NCBI RefSeq assembly: GCF_037893015.1
Contig: NC_133658.1
Span: forward strand, 423,818,200 to 423,882,199
From: Macrotis lagotis
Lineage: Eukaryota; Chordata; Mammalia; Peramelemorphia; Peramelidae
DNA length: 64,000 nt
Reading direction: 5' to 3'
Position numbers and translations under genes: made by a program. The notes under the pieces are model-generated. The model worked only from the letters and a program-made list of their open reading frames with translations. It did no database searches and had not been told where the DNA came from. Shown piece by piece: positions 12,251-23,388 of the stretch (its first letter is position 1; every line of letters begins with the position of its first letter).

Positions 12251-12907
12251 GAAAAGACTGAGAAAGCATTTCCCTTCTGTTTTTTTTCTCAACTTATGAA
12301 GGATCAATGATCTTAGTTCTTTTTCAACTGCCAGTTTAAGATAATATAGTGGACCACATGAGTGAAATACAGAGAATAGTGAGCTCTACTCAAATGCTCC
12401 TAATCCTTTAATGAATTCTCTTATATCTCTCATATAGTAAGATTCCACTTAAAATAAAAAAATACTTATCCCATCATATAATTATTTATATCTTATGATT
12501 TATTAAACTAAATGACAAATTTCGCTATTGACATGTAACAAAAACTTTCAAATGAACATGAAAACCTTTTCACAAACCTGAAATAGAGAGAAACCCTTTA
12601 TATGTGTTCATGTTTTTTAAAAAGTAATGCAGAATTTATTGATGATCTTTTGTTTTTTGGCAAAGTTTAGTTTGCTTAGCAGTTTACAGTGATTATTGAT
12701 AAGTCATAATACTTCTTTTAAGGGAATGCTTTATGATGCTTAAATAAAAATAGAAATAGAAACAAATGAGTACCCTCTTTAAACTTTTTAAAATAAAATA
12801 TGAAGTTAATTTTTAACTTCCTTAAAAGAGATTCCTCTTTATATCACTAATTCCTTTAATTCACTCATTTGAAGAATTTTGACTATTTAAACAATTAAAA
12901 AACTCAC
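12251..12907. other. SETD3 intron 6 upstream end, no supported feature
   Basis: AT-rich sequence next to the exon 6 donor. No repeat or motif recognised. Confidence 0.5.
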
Positions 12908-13164
12908 CTGAATAACTTTATAGAAATAGGCATACTGTCGAGCCGTATTTTTATATTGACTGAAGACATCATGTATAGCCTGTGTTGACTGAAGATGCTG
13001 AACTTCATCTTCTTCAAAATAGAGAGGGGTATCATATTCGCTGGGGAGAGTCTGTATATATGGCAGCCAGAAAGAGCTAGGATTTGCTCTTTCACACAGA
13101 AGATGAAATGCCAGTGTGATGTTTCCCATAGCTTGAAGGATTCGGTCTTGAGAATATAAGGCCC
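12908..13164 (-). CDS. SETD3: SETD3 coding exon 6 (residues ~140-225, SET domain)
   Basis: 257 nt. The acceptor is TTAATTCAG just above 13,164; the donor is CAG|GTGAGT at 12,908/12,907. The exon starts in phase, completing a Gly codon from exon 5, then reads ALYSQDRILQAMGNITLAFH at its start and FSQYKNTARQYAYFYKVIQ at its end. This is the middle of the SETD3 SET domain, where an insertion helps hold the actin substrate. It is very close to the mammalian protein as I remember it; a Pro-to-Ala change after the split Gly is one of few differences. There are no stops. It ends in phase 0, and the next exon (human begins THPHANK) was not found in the window. Confidence 0.97.
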
Positions 13165-13394
13165 CTGAATTAACCCAGATGTTAATAGTTATAAGTTGAA
13201 TGTATTTCTAAAACACTTTGTAGAATGTATGTGAATTGAATGGTATTGGAAAACTTAAGATAAACTGCATATTTCTCTTAATATAATACTTCTTTTCTTT
13301 TGTTGTTTTAGCAGGTACTGTGTTTTCATTTACTAGGAACTGTGGGCAAGGAAATTCTTTATACTTATGCAAATCTTCAACTCATCTGCAATTT

Positions 13395-13515
13395 AAAGAG
13401 TAGCCTGTAACACTGAGAGGTTAAGTGATTTGCCTATGGCCTATACCATACAGCTGGTATATATCAGACAAGAACCCAGGTTGCTTAAACTCCAACGTTC
13501 TTTTATGCACTGCCC
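13395..13515 (-). repeat. MIR-family SINE, antisense
   Basis: 'gagaggttaagtgatttgcc ... acagctggtatatatcaga ... aagaacccaggtt' matches the antisense MIR pattern. Confidence 0.6.
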
Positions 13516-13567
13516 CAAGCTTTTTTTATTATTGTTAAACTTTTACAAAGAACGTTATTATAGATTT

Positions 13568-13724
13568 ATGGACTTTTTTTTTAAGTTTTTGCTAGGCAAT
13601 GGGGTTAAGTAGCTTGCCCAAGGCCACACAGCTAGGTAATTATTAAGTGTCTGAGGTCAGATTTGAACTCAGGTACTCGACTCCAGGGCCGGTGCTCTAT
13701 CCACTGCACCACCTAGCTGCCCCC
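13568..13724 (-). mobile_element. WSINE1-type SINE in SETD3 intron 5
   Basis: Antisense copy ending CACCTAGCTGCCCCC; flanked by TTATTATAGATTTA on both sides. Confidence 0.93.
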
Positions 13725-13869
13725 ATTATTATAGATTTAAAGAATATTTTATCCTCTAGTTCTCTAGTATTTTATCCTATGATTCAAAGACACATCCATA
13801 CAAATTATTTTATATTTCATCATAGGTAGTTTTCTATTATGCATTCAAACAATCCAAAATGATTCTCAC

Positions 13870-13942
13870 CCAATACTGAATTTTTAGCGGATTCAACAGT
13901 CATTAACAATTTTCGTGGGACCCATAAAAATAATTCTTCTGC
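13870..13942 (-). CDS. SETD3: SETD3 coding exon 5 (residues ~116-140)
   Basis: 73 nt. The acceptor is TTTTCTAG at 13,943 and upward; the donor is TTGG|GTGAGA at 13,870/13,869. It encodes AEELFLWVPRK then LLMTVESAKNSVL plus the first base of a Gly codon, matching the conserved SETD3 segment after the SAM-binding strand. In related SET/LSMT proteins the 'LWVPRKLLMT' strand packs in the core of the SET fold. The exon is too short to appear as a long ORF and was found by reading the minus strand between exons 4 and 6. Both splice phases agree with the neighbouring exons. Confidence 0.96.
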
Positions 13943-14108
13943 CTAGAAAAGAAATTAGAAAATTAAGCAGCATGATCACAACTAATCAATTTTAGTTATG
14001 TCATATATATGTCTGTACTTCATAATAACAGTGCCCAGAAGTAAATCCTAACATACATATTCAATTTTAAACATTTAGCAATGTATCTTCCTATCCCAAT
14101 ATTAATTT

Positions 14109-14270
14109 TTTTTAGGTTTGTTTTCTTTTTTTGCAAGGCAAATGGGGTTAAGTGGCTTGCCCAAGGCCACACAGCTAGGTAATTATTAAGTGTCTGAGAC
14201 CAAATTTGAACCCAGGTACTCCTGACTCCAAGGCCGGTGCTTTATCCACTGCGCCACCTAGCTGCCCCTA
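14109..14270 (-). mobile_element. WSINE1-type SINE in SETD3 intron 4
   Basis: Well-preserved antisense copy (CTTGCCCAAGGCCACACAGC); target duplication CCAATATTAATTT on both sides. Confidence 0.94.
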
Positions 14271-14315
14271 CCAATATTAATTTAAAAATCATATATCCAG
14301 GGGAGGCAAAAGACT

Positions 14316-14480
14316 TTGATATACACATACATTCATACTCACACATACACAAGTATATATGTATATACAAATATACACACATATATGCATATATGTAAGT
14401 ATAATTTATATAATGTATGTATGTATAACCTCTTAAATGCATATATGTATATTTAAACACTTGTGTACATGCATGCATAG
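14316..14480. repeat. ATACAC/ATATGT-rich simple-sequence tract
   Basis: Irregular units of CACACATACA, ATATATGTATA and GCATATATGTA; open frames across it are artefacts of the repeat. Confidence 0.75.
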
Positions 14481-14867
14481 AAACATAAACATGTTGAAAA
14501 TATCAATAGTCAAATAAAATCACTTTTAATTCAGTTAAAATATTAGTTACTTTCTATATGCAAAGCATTCTGCCAGATACTGAAGCTAGGAAGAGAGGAT
14601 ACAATTCCCCTATTTTTATTGACATTATAATCCAATTTAGAAGTTGGAAACCTAGTTAAAGTTAACAAATTTCTTTGTACTTTTTTTCTCACCTATGAAA
14701 TGATAATACTTTCTGCTATCTAATCTTCAGAGTAATTTTGAGATTCAAATCAGTTAATATATATAATATAACTAGAAAATAAAAAGTAGAGGCAATAATA
14801 ATTATAAGCTATGATTAATCCTTCTTATCTTATATTGTGCCTTTGCCTGAAGATACTCATATACTGT

Positions 14868-15020
14868 TTTGTTTTTTTAGGCTTTTGCAAGACAAATGGG
14901 GCTAAGTGGCTTGCCCAAGGCCACACAGCTAGATAATTATTAAGTATCTGAGGTCGCATTTGAACTAGGATTCCTGACTCCAGGGCTGATGCTCTATCCA
15001 CTGCATCACCTAGCCGCCCC
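14868..15020 (-). mobile_element. WSINE1-type SINE in SETD3 intron 4
   Basis: Antisense copy ending CACCTAGCCGCCCC; ACTCATATACTGTTT flanks both sides as a 15-bp target duplication. Confidence 0.94.
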
Positions 15021-16144
15021 ACTCATATACTGTTTATCAGTATATCTTTAAACATATATTTCTACATGGTTTAATACTTAAGTTCAGTGAAGGAAAAGAA
15101 TATCTTTTATGATTAGGGATGGCCTAAAGCACAAAGTTTAAACATTATTTAAAGTGCTGGTTATTTGACACTTAAGTATATCCCATCTTAATTTATCTTA
15201 CAATTGTCTAGTATTATTTTATTTTTATGTGTCTTTTCTCTTTAGTTACCTTGTATAATTAATGGGGTATAATTAAATTGCTGCTCAGGATCTATAAAGT
15301 AGGTGCATAGCTATACCTACAATTAGATCCAAGGCAACCAACATGCATCTAACAAGTTCAATATGGCTCACCTGATACTTTTAGAAAAACAATTCTTTAA
15401 CTAATTAGTTAAAACTAATTTGGTAGGTTCATAAGGCCTGCCTACTACTACTATAACTGCACTACTAACTGAAACCAGATGTCATTAAAATTAAGATGCG
15501 ATCAATAAAGACTCATAATTGAAACTGAAAACATACTCAACCCATCTGTAACTTCAATTAGTTGACTGAATGAAGTTAACTATCATTATATAGTCCACTA
15601 CTGAAAATAATTTGGGTACCTCTGAACTAGACCAAAGCCTCATCTCATATTCTCCTTTTTTCTTAGATATCCTAAAAATCTTACCTTATATTGATTCATT
15701 AATTAAAATGTAATAGATACTTACTATTTGCAGGGTGCTATACTATAGTGTCAGTGCAAGCTCTATTAATAGATATTTGTTAAAAAGCAATGAGATTAAT
15801 TGTACACACTGGAAGGTTAGCATTGTTAAAATAGGGGAGAAAAAAAGCAAAGAACCTGATATTTCGAATAAAATCCTAACATCTGCAAGCCTTTCATTAA
15901 AAAAAAGTTTTCATTATTAAAAGAATTAAGTTCTTGGAACTCATCTTATTCTTGATGTTATTGCAATTGAAGTTTTCATCATATTTTTAGAATTAACTTT
16001 GCAAAAAAACTAATTTTCCTATTTCTCATATAATCATACCAGTTATCACTGCATTTTATGTTTTTTCCATCATCTTACCCTGAAAGAGAAGGAATTTCAT
16101 ACTAAGTTTCATATTTCTGGCATATCATCAGTTCCTAAACTCAC
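15021..16144. other. SETD3 intron 4 sequence, no supported feature
   Basis: AT-rich intron. No repeat family, RNA gene or exon recognised. Confidence 0.5.
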
Positions 16145-16293
16145 CTTAATCTCTCTTGTTGCTCTCAAACCAAAGCCCTCTTCTTTGAAGTTAACTAGTT
16201 CAAAACCATCTGTTGAAGCTCCATTAGCAGCAGCCCATTTTATTAGATCAGGGAAATAATCTTCTCTTTTTCCATCAAAGGTAACTGACAGAC
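16145..16293 (-). CDS. SETD3: SETD3 coding exon 4 (residues ~66-115, SAM-binding start of SET domain)
   Basis: 149 nt. The acceptor is GAATTTAG above 16,293; the donor is AAG|GTGAGT at 16,145/16,144. It completes a Gly codon split with exon 3, then reads LSVTFDGKREDYFPDLIKWA, and ends FKEEGFGLRATREIK. Counting from the Met in exon 2, the Arg of GKRE is residue 75 and the EGF of EEGFGL is 104-106; these are the positions I recall as SAM-binding in human SETD3, and all are intact. Variation is concentrated in the linker KWAAANGASTDGFE, which differs from the human version as remembered. There are no stops. Confidence 0.97.
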
Positions 16294-17689
16294 CTAAATT
16301 CACCCAATAAAGATAAAGAAATAAGGGAACTTTTAGACCTACATGTATGATTTTTCTCAGATAATAAAATTTGCCTGTGACAACGTTGGAAATAGTTATA
16401 AGACCTTTTTCTATCTGAAACAGTCAAAAATTACTTTCCAATTTGGATAAGACACAATCCACTGCAACTTTAGGAAACATTTGTTAAATATTTATCATAT
16501 GAAAAGCACTGAGCTGTGTGTACTGGGAAAATTAGAAAGATTAACTCTTTGCCCTCATGGAGATTACAACCTAAGAGAAGGAAACTATAGCTACTTAATG
16601 TATAAAATAAAAGTCTGTGAAATTTCCAATTACTTAACCTAGGATAGAAAAATTTAAACTAAAATTCTGAATTCTCTATCCATTCAAAGAGTTTTTCCAT
16701 CTGATGGAAGGAGAGTAGGAGGATGAGGAGGGAAAAGTTCTCTTAAAAAGAATACTCTGTACCAAAAAATCCTAAGTTTTAAATACTTTTTTATATTGCT
16801 ACTATGGATTTATAGACCTTTCTCCCTAAAAGTGCAAAATTCTGTCTCGTATTTCTCATTTATTATAATTCTTTATCATCATTTGTATAAAGAGAAATTG
16901 AAGAGCTGAGAGGATGAATCTATATCAAGCCATAGGTTACAGCTAGGAGATAGGTCTTTGAAGGGAGGTCAGCAACTTGTTATCATACTATTAACTGTTA
17001 ACTAAAAGCTAGATTTAATAACATACAAAAGTACTCCCCTAGAAATGAGTTGGGGTTTCTTTTGAGACAAAACTGAATTTTCACTTCTTAATCATTACTG
17101 AAGGCAGATAATTGGTTTAGTATCTATTTTAGTAAATAAATTTTTTCAAATGAGCTAAGTATTTTACTGAGTACCTACAAGACAGACTAGTCCTAATGCT
17201 CTTTGGGGAAATAAAGGTAAATAAGACAGAGTCCCTGACCTCAAGGAGTTTAAAATTGACATACTAGGGTTAACTGTTCCCCAGGAGGCTCTGGAAGTAT
17301 ACAAAAAAATTATTTTAATCATTATACTGCAGTTATCAGGAAACTAATCAAAGATTTGGGACTTGTCAATATCTGCATTAAAGATTTTATATGCTTATAC
17401 AAGTAAAGGAGAGAATTAAGACAATTATTTGAATTATTCAAATGAATGAAAATGTTATTTCTGTCTTAATCACGTTCATAAACACCAAAAATAAAATGTT
17501 TTGCATTATCCAATCTAAGATCTCTCTCCTTCATACTGTTTGTTGTTAGGGAATGCATAGTGAGAAGAAATGAATTCGAGTTCTGTCTCTCCCATTAACT
17601 AGTATAAAATATTTATCTACTTACCACATAAGGTTGTGGAAAAAAAGCATTCCTCTTATGGTTCAAAGGGATCGGGCTATGAAATGCTT
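16294..17689. other. SETD3 intron 3 sequence with weak old repeats only
   Basis: Around 16,480-16,600 and 17,150-17,270 there are phrases like 'agcactgagctgtgtgtactggg ... tgccctcatggagattacaa' and 'gtccctgacctcaaggagttt', common to old marsupial/mammalian repeats. Otherwise nothing recognised. Confidence 0.4.
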
Positions 17690-18420
17690 TAAATGCTAAA
17701 CAAATGAGAGTTCATTAAGCCTTAAGAAGGGTAACATACTCAGATCTAACCCTTTAGAAAAATCACTTCGGAAGTTAAGAATGTAGTCACTTGAAACAGT
17801 AGTTAGAAGGCTACTGCAATAATCCAGGTGAGAAGTGATAAGGACCTGAACTTGTGTGAATGAAAAGTCCATATTCATGAGATGTTTTGAAGATAACAAT
17901 GATATTTGGCAATGGAATGTATATATGGGATCAGTCAAATATGAAACTGAGAGGTTTCAAGCAGTATTAGTGGGAGGATGGTGGTCCTTAACAGCAACAG
18001 GAAAGTTCACAAAGTTTCAGGGGAAAAAATTATGTTTTGAGCTTGAGATGTCTAGAAATCAGTTGATGGTGAATGATTTGGAGATAAGGAGAAAGATGAT
18101 GTATATTGATCTAGGTATCTTCTGCATACACATGATAACTAAACCCACAGGAGCTGATATCACAAAGTGAGTTAAAAGGAAAAAAAAAACCTAGGGCCCA
18201 GTACTGAGTCCTTGGGGACTACAGCCTGGTTAGTGGGCAAGCCACAGAAGAACCAAGAAGGGAGACTAATAAACTATGTTTGGACAGAAAAGATAAGAAC
18301 CAGGAGAGAGTAATGTCACCAAAAGCTAGCAGAAGGTAACCATGAATTGGTAAATGAGAATGTTGAATGCTACAAGGAGTCAAGGAGACTAAGCATAGAG
18401 AAAAAGGCATTAGATTTAGT
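17690..18420 (+). repeat. Ancient interspersed repeat (long unnamed family)
   Basis: Contains in order 'gagttcattaag', 'gctactgcaataatccaggtgag', 'ttgagatgtctaga', 'agtccttggggact' and 'aaccaggagagagtaatgtcacc ... tacaaggagtcaaggagact'. These phrases recur in the same family in other mammals. No coding capacity. Related pieces lie at about 25.75, 27.5 and 28.8 kb. Confidence 0.55.
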
Positions 18421-18629
18421 TTGTTAGAGAGTATCTATAACTTCACATATTTCCTTATAAATTTAGAATTCTTTCAAAATATAGTCATAGCATCTCAGAC
18501 ATAGAAGGAACTATGTAAAAGCTGTTCAGGCCAATCTCCAAATTAATATAAATATAAATATAATTGTATATATAAAACATAAATATAATATTAAAATTGC
18601 TTTTCTAACATTTCTGAAAGATGATCATC

Positions 18630-19685
18630 CATCTTTTTTATTTAAATATTTTTCTAATTACATGTAAAAACCATTTTAACATTTTTTTTTAAAAATTCTT
18701 TCCCTCCCACCACTCCCTCTCATTGAGAAGGCAATCTGAGGTTATACATTTGCAGTCATTTAAAACATATATAATTTCATATTAGTCATATTGAGAAGGA
18801 AATAGACTCCCTACTCCGCCAAAATAGTTTTTAAAAAGTATTCTTTAATCTTCATTCAGATCCTTTTAGTTCTTTCTCTGGAAGTAGGTAGCATTTTTCA
18901 GCATAAGGACTTCAGAATTGTCTTGTATCATTGTATTGTTGAAAATAGTTAGGTCACTTACATGTACATTCAAATTTGCTATCATTACATAGAACATTCT
19001 CCTAGGTCTGCTCTCTTCACTATGCATCAGTTTATGTAGGCTCTTGCAGGTTTCTCTTAAAGCATTCCTCCTCTACTATATTAGAATAGTATTTCTTCAA
19101 AAATCACATACAAATTGTTCAGATACTGCACAATTGATAGACATTTCCTCAATTTCCAATTCTTCACTATTACAAAAAGAGCTGCTATAAATATTTGTGT
19201 GCATATGTGTCCTTTTCCTTTATTTTTTTTAAACTCTTTGGACCACAGACCTAGTATGGTCAAAGATATTCATGGTTTATGGTCCTTTCGGCATAGTTCC
19301 AAATTCTTCTCCAGAATGTTGAGGTCAGTTTACAACTCCATGAATGGTGCATTAGTGTCTTAATTTTTCCACATCTCCTCCAAATTTGTCTCTTTCCTTT
19401 TTTTGTCTTAGAAGTCAGGGCTTTTTAAATTTGCATTTCACTAATCAGTATTGATTTGGGGCATTTTTGTTCATATGACTATACATATTGATTCCTTTGT
19501 CTGAAAATTACTTATTCATAATTTTGACCATTTGTCAGTTGAGGAATGACTTGTATTCTTATAAATTTGACTCATTTCTCTACATATTTGAGAAATGAGA
19601 ACTTTGTCAGAAAAATTTGCTGTGTATTTCCCTCCATGCTATTTAGTAATTAACTTTATATTATACAGTTTTAGGTTTGGGGGTC
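18630..19685 (-). mobile_element. L1 3' region, antisense, decayed
   Basis: Antisense ORF2 C-terminal region: 'aaaaagagctgctataaatattt', 'ggcatagttccaaatt' and 'aactccatgaatggtgcattagtgt' are the complement of the FIAALF and GTLLHC blocks seen in the 5.8-kb L1. Many indels. Confidence 0.75.
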
Positions 19686-20335
19686 ATTTTTCTAGCCTAT
19701 TTCTTAACTTTAAACTTTATGTTAAAGTTGGGCTCTACTGCCAGAGTGCAGACAGTACTATCCCAAGCTTCAGGTTTTTCAGGCTACTTTCAGAGTTAGT
19801 TTTGAGGATCTCTAAGATTTCAGTTTTTCTAAGGTGGTTTAATCTAAAGAGAGATGTGGTCACTGTTATCTTGGCCTATGCTCTTGGTCTGGGAACAAAC
19901 AAAAGCAATCGTTTCCACCCTGGAATGGTGACAAATATCCCCACTTTCTTGCAGCCACACACTTTCAAATCACTCTTTCTCACTCTGGGACTGAGACCCA
20001 GAACCAAAGAAGACAATGCAACAAAATCCTGCATTTAATGACAGCAAAGCATCCCCTGCAATCTCTTTCTTAGCAGTTGTCCAACCCTCTTACAGTATGT
20101 GGAAGCAGCCTGTTGCTGATTCAGTAACCTTACAAAACTTGTTGGTTTGCTGGATATAGCCAGCACTTCACTCTTACCCCAATGAGACAGACCTTTCTCT
20201 CATCCTCCTAAGTTGTCTAAAGCTAGAAAGTTGTTCCGTGCACTCCTTTGTTGTGCCACTCCCAGAATTCATTTTGAGTTGTTTCAAAGAGAATTTGGGA
20301 TAATCCAGGCAAATACCTACCTTTACAATGCCATT
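19686..20335 (-). mobile_element. L1/HAL1 5' UTR, antisense
   Basis: GC-richer stretch with 'ccccaatgagacagacctttc ... ctcctaagttgtctaaagctag', the antisense of the marsupial L1/HAL1 5' UTR as I remember it. It abuts a 3' region directly, with ORF1 and ORF2 missing in between. Confidence 0.55.
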
Positions 20336-20468
20336 CCGGCTTTGCCCCATACCTTTACAATACCATTCACCTTTTTAAATGCATCAGAAAAGTCTTCAAA
20401 TTTTCAATTAAAATAATATGCTACTATATTATTTCTACAAGACTACTATATAATACTTTCAACTTTAC

Positions 20469-20561
20469 CTTTTTGCTTTTTTCGAATTTTCTCAACCAGA
20501 GCCCGAATCTGTACATATTCTTCCCATTCTTTTCCAGGGCCAGGTGTTGGGCTGCTACACT
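20469..20561 (-). CDS. SETD3: SETD3 coding exon 3 (residues ~35-66)
   Basis: 93 nt. The acceptor is AATTTTTAG|AGTG at 20,562/20,561; the donor is AAAAAG|GTAAAG at 20,469/20,468. It encodes the end of a split Lys codon, then CSSPTPGPGKEWEEYVQIRA and LVEKIRKKQK, with one base of the next Gly. This is the basic, helical N-terminal region of SETD3 that precedes the SET domain. It was located by following the splice phase from exon 2; the remembered mammalian sequence is nearly identical. It is too short to stand out as an ORF. Confidence 0.96.
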
Positions 20562-20984
20562 CTAAAAATTAAAAAAAAAAAAAGGCAATAAAAAAGTTTC
20601 CAATTCTTGATGGAATTCACTTATTGAAGGAAGAATTTTTTACAATACTGTGTTCAAAATAAACAATCTCCCATTGAATGAAGTGCAGTACTTCTAGAAG
20701 CATATTAACTATGAAGAAACTGAATATGATAGGTGGTTTTCCTCAAGAAGAGTCAGATATATCTAGAACTAGATTGTTGGTCCTGGAGAGCTAATTTTCA
20801 GCTTTCTTCTTCTACATGAATTTCATTATTTGATCATCTTTTATATATTAGCCTTTTTTCCTCACTTCTCTTTAGGGACTCGACTTGTGATTTCATTTTT
20901 TAAGGTAATTTTAGGGTTCAGAAATTCCCTCTACTAGTACAAGTCAGTCTTATAACTGTAACTTATAGCCTTAAAGAGTTTCCT

Positions 20985-21115
20985 AAAGGACTGAGACATT
21001 AATGACTTTTCCAGGTGCCATAAGTAGTAGATGTCAGATGCGAGACTTGAACCTCCTTATTACTGGTATTGAGGCTGGATCTCTATCCAGTATGTACATC
21101 ACACTGTCTCTTGTA
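20985..21115 (-). repeat. MIR-family SINE, antisense
   Basis: 'taatgacttttccaggtgcc ... gatgtcagatgcgagacttgaacc ... gctggatctctatccag' matches antisense MIR. In SETD3 intron 2. Confidence 0.6.
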
Positions 21116-21607
21116 TATCTGAATAGTCATCCAAAAATCACAATACTTGCTTTGTGTTTAATAAGCATTATCTATAAAGTTCTCATAGAGTTAACTCTCA
21201 ATTGTTAACTACTTTTTTTCCAAAAAAATTATTCTATTAAACTTTAGAAAAGCACAAGCTCTGATGAGCCAATAAATCGACCTTCCTGATTACATTTTGC
21301 TTAGAATAATATTAAAATGAATTTGCTCCAACTATAGCGCAAGCCAACTGACAGGACAAAGGATGTATGTTATGGGATAAGAAGGAGCAGGGAAGCAAGT
21401 GAAAGAAAATGCATGGCAAACAAAGTTGAAAATAAGAATTTGTCATGGAAAAGTCCATAAAATGGATAACTCACATGAATATTGGAAAGTTGGTCACAAC
21501 TATATATTTTAACAGAAGCTAAAAAAGAAATCAAACAGTACTTTGCAAGTTTGAATAAAAAGAGCAAAAATTCAAAAGATTTACTGGCATTTGGAAAATA
21601 AACTTAC

Positions 21608-21717
21608 TCTGCAAGAGTTCACTAATTAGGTTCAGCATTTCCTTTGGTGACACTGTTGCTGTAGCGCCAGTGCCTGATTTCTGAGTTTTCACTCGGCTCT
21701 TCTTACCCATCTTCTGA
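21608..21717 (-). CDS. SETD3: SETD3 exon 2 with the annotated-type start codon (CDS 21608-21710)
   Basis: The acceptor is TCCTCCTAG|TCAGAAG at 21,718/21,717; the start ATG is at 21,710-21,708; the donor is CAGA|GTAAGT at 21,608/21,607. The coding part is 103 nt: MGKKSRVKTQKSGTGATATV then SPKEMLNLISELLQ plus one base of Lys35. This is the known N-terminus of SETD3, so the start is chosen by homology. The context AGAAGATGG is a good initiation context (A at -3, G at +4). A second AG lies 6 nt further in, so the UTR could be a few bases shorter without touching the protein. See also the possible in-frame upstream ATG at 21,873. Confidence 0.96.
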
Positions 21718-21859
21718 CTAGGAGGATGAGAGGAAGACAAATATGAAAAGTAATAAATTATTATTATCAATTACCATGAAACAAAATCAAATAATATAAA
21801 TATGAAGTGGCAATGTCTTACTCTTAGACTTTAAGAGGACATTAATTGTTATTTCTTAC

Positions 21860-21886
21860 CAAGAAGTTGCCATATCCTGAAGTTTC
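21860..21886 (-). other. Candidate SETD3 5' exon with in-frame upstream ATG
   Basis: On the minus strand a stretch ending ACTTCTTG is followed by the consensus donor GTAAGAAAT at 21,859. It is preceded by a pyrimidine tract and two possible AG acceptors (exon start at 21,886 or 21,876). It contains ATGGCAACTTCTTG at 21,873-21,860. If spliced over the 142-bp intron to 21,717, the reading frame becomes MATSCQK followed by the usual MGKKSRV, with no shift. Splice-site quality and frame are seen directly; that the exon is used is inference. A non-functional donor-like sequence is the alternative. Confidence 0.33.
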
Positions 21887-22019
21887 CTTCCAGAAAAAAG
21901 TGTGCAGCAAATGTTAGTATTTTGGATCTCAATGAAAGAAAGACTGCTTTGCACTCTCTGGAAGAAAAGCTCATTACTCATAACTACAGTTAAAGTAAGT
22001 TTTAGTCTAGAATTAAAAA

Positions 22020-22849
22020 AACAAATAAAATTCATAAGGCTACATTTAATAAGTAGGTAGTTATAGAGATAAAGTGTTCACAAAAGACCGGCAACCAGAA
22101 ACTGGTGACCCAGGCAAGCAGAAAGAAACATTTTCTCAGATCAAGTTTTTAAGATAAATTCAATTACAGGGAAAAGTCACACCTAGAGTCCTATAGGAGG
22201 AGGAAGGGAACTTAAGATAGCCATGGAGGGGAAAAACAGAGATATTGGGACCCACAATAAAGCTGCTTGGCCAGAGTTGGAACTAGAATTGAAGAAAAAA
22301 GAGGCCAGAGACATAGATCATTTGCTACTATCCTGTTTACATGTAAGTTAAAGGGTTAGTAGTCTCAATATTGCTGAAATGGTGTAAGTGCTTCAGCTCC
22401 TGCAAAATATCAGTGGCATGAGACAATGCCCTCACCATCTTACCCTAGTTATAGTTCTGGTTTATATATACTCAAACTGGCCACTTGAACACAAAAATAT
22501 TTTTCCTCCCTACTTAGTTTTAAAAGAGTAATCCTATAGGATCACATGATTTTGACATAGAAGGGAAATTAGATATTATCTAGTATAAAAAGTAAATATG
22601 AAGCTAGATTCAAAAACTAGGCAGTGGAGACTAACTAGGGTTAAGATTAGATAAGGTGGAAACAGGAAAATATGAAGGACTACAGAGATGAGATCTAGGC
22701 TGAATTTGAAGATAAGTCTAATCTTTTAACTAGATTTGAGTATCATGAGGAGAATGAATAGAAGGAATAGTAGATTTGGGATAGAGGGAAAATTGAAAAG
22801 TAAAAGTGGAGTAGTTCAGAGTGATGAAGGAGCAGTGTAGAATGATGTC
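22020..22849. other. SETD3 intron 1, no supported feature
   Basis: No exon, RNA gene or clear repeat recognised. Purine-rich stretches only. Confidence 0.45.
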
Positions 22850-23010
22850 TACATTTGGTGTGAGAGTACTCTAATTCTGGCTTTGCTTCTTACCACTTGT
22901 GTGACCTTACAACAGGTCCATTTAATGTTGTTGGGTCTCAATATCCTCATCTGTAAAATAAGGGATTGAACTAGAAAATCTCTAAGGTCTCTTCAATTTC
23001 AAAAAAAATC
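22850..23010 (+). repeat. MIR-family SINE
   Basis: 'ttaccacttgtgtgaccttaca ... ctcatctgtaaaataagg' followed by 'actagaaaatctctaaggtctcttc'. Confidence 0.65.
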
Positions 23011-23164
23011 ATGATCTTATGATCCTTCACTTTAGAGGTGAGGAAAAAAATTCTATCAGAAGTCAAGTATGGGATATAGACACAAAAAAATTAAATAGTC
23101 CCTATTCTCATGGAGTTTACATTTTATTATCAGGGGAAACAATATGACCATCATACAAATATAA

Positions 23165-23320
23165 TAAAATAATTGCAGAATTTTAGAACTAGAAGGGACA
23201 CGAAACATCAATTAATCAAAATCCCTAACCTAAAAGATGAAAAAATTAAGACAGACAAAAGAGAAGTGATTTGTCCAAAGATATATAGCTGATTAGCAAG
23301 CAGATCTGATCTAGAACACT
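23165..23320 (-). repeat. MIR/THER-like SINE, antisense
   Basis: 'agaactagaagggacac', 'agaagtgatttgtccaaag' and 'agcaagcagatctga' in the order of the antisense MIR-type repeat with the 'tagagctggaaggga' head. Confidence 0.5.
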
Positions 23321-23338
23321 TTTCTTTTTACAGAAGAG

Positions 23339-23341
<3 letters not shown>

Positions 23342-23384
<43 letters not shown>
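23342..23384. repeat. (GA)n microsatellite
   Basis: About 21 GA units, embedded in a longer purine-rich stretch (23,330-23,430). Confidence 0.95.

Positions 23385-23388
<4 letters not shown>

Noticed and set aside
1..12900. SETD3 exon 7
   Set aside because: Looked for the complement of the expected continuation (THPHANKLPLKDSF) on the minus strand; nothing matched.
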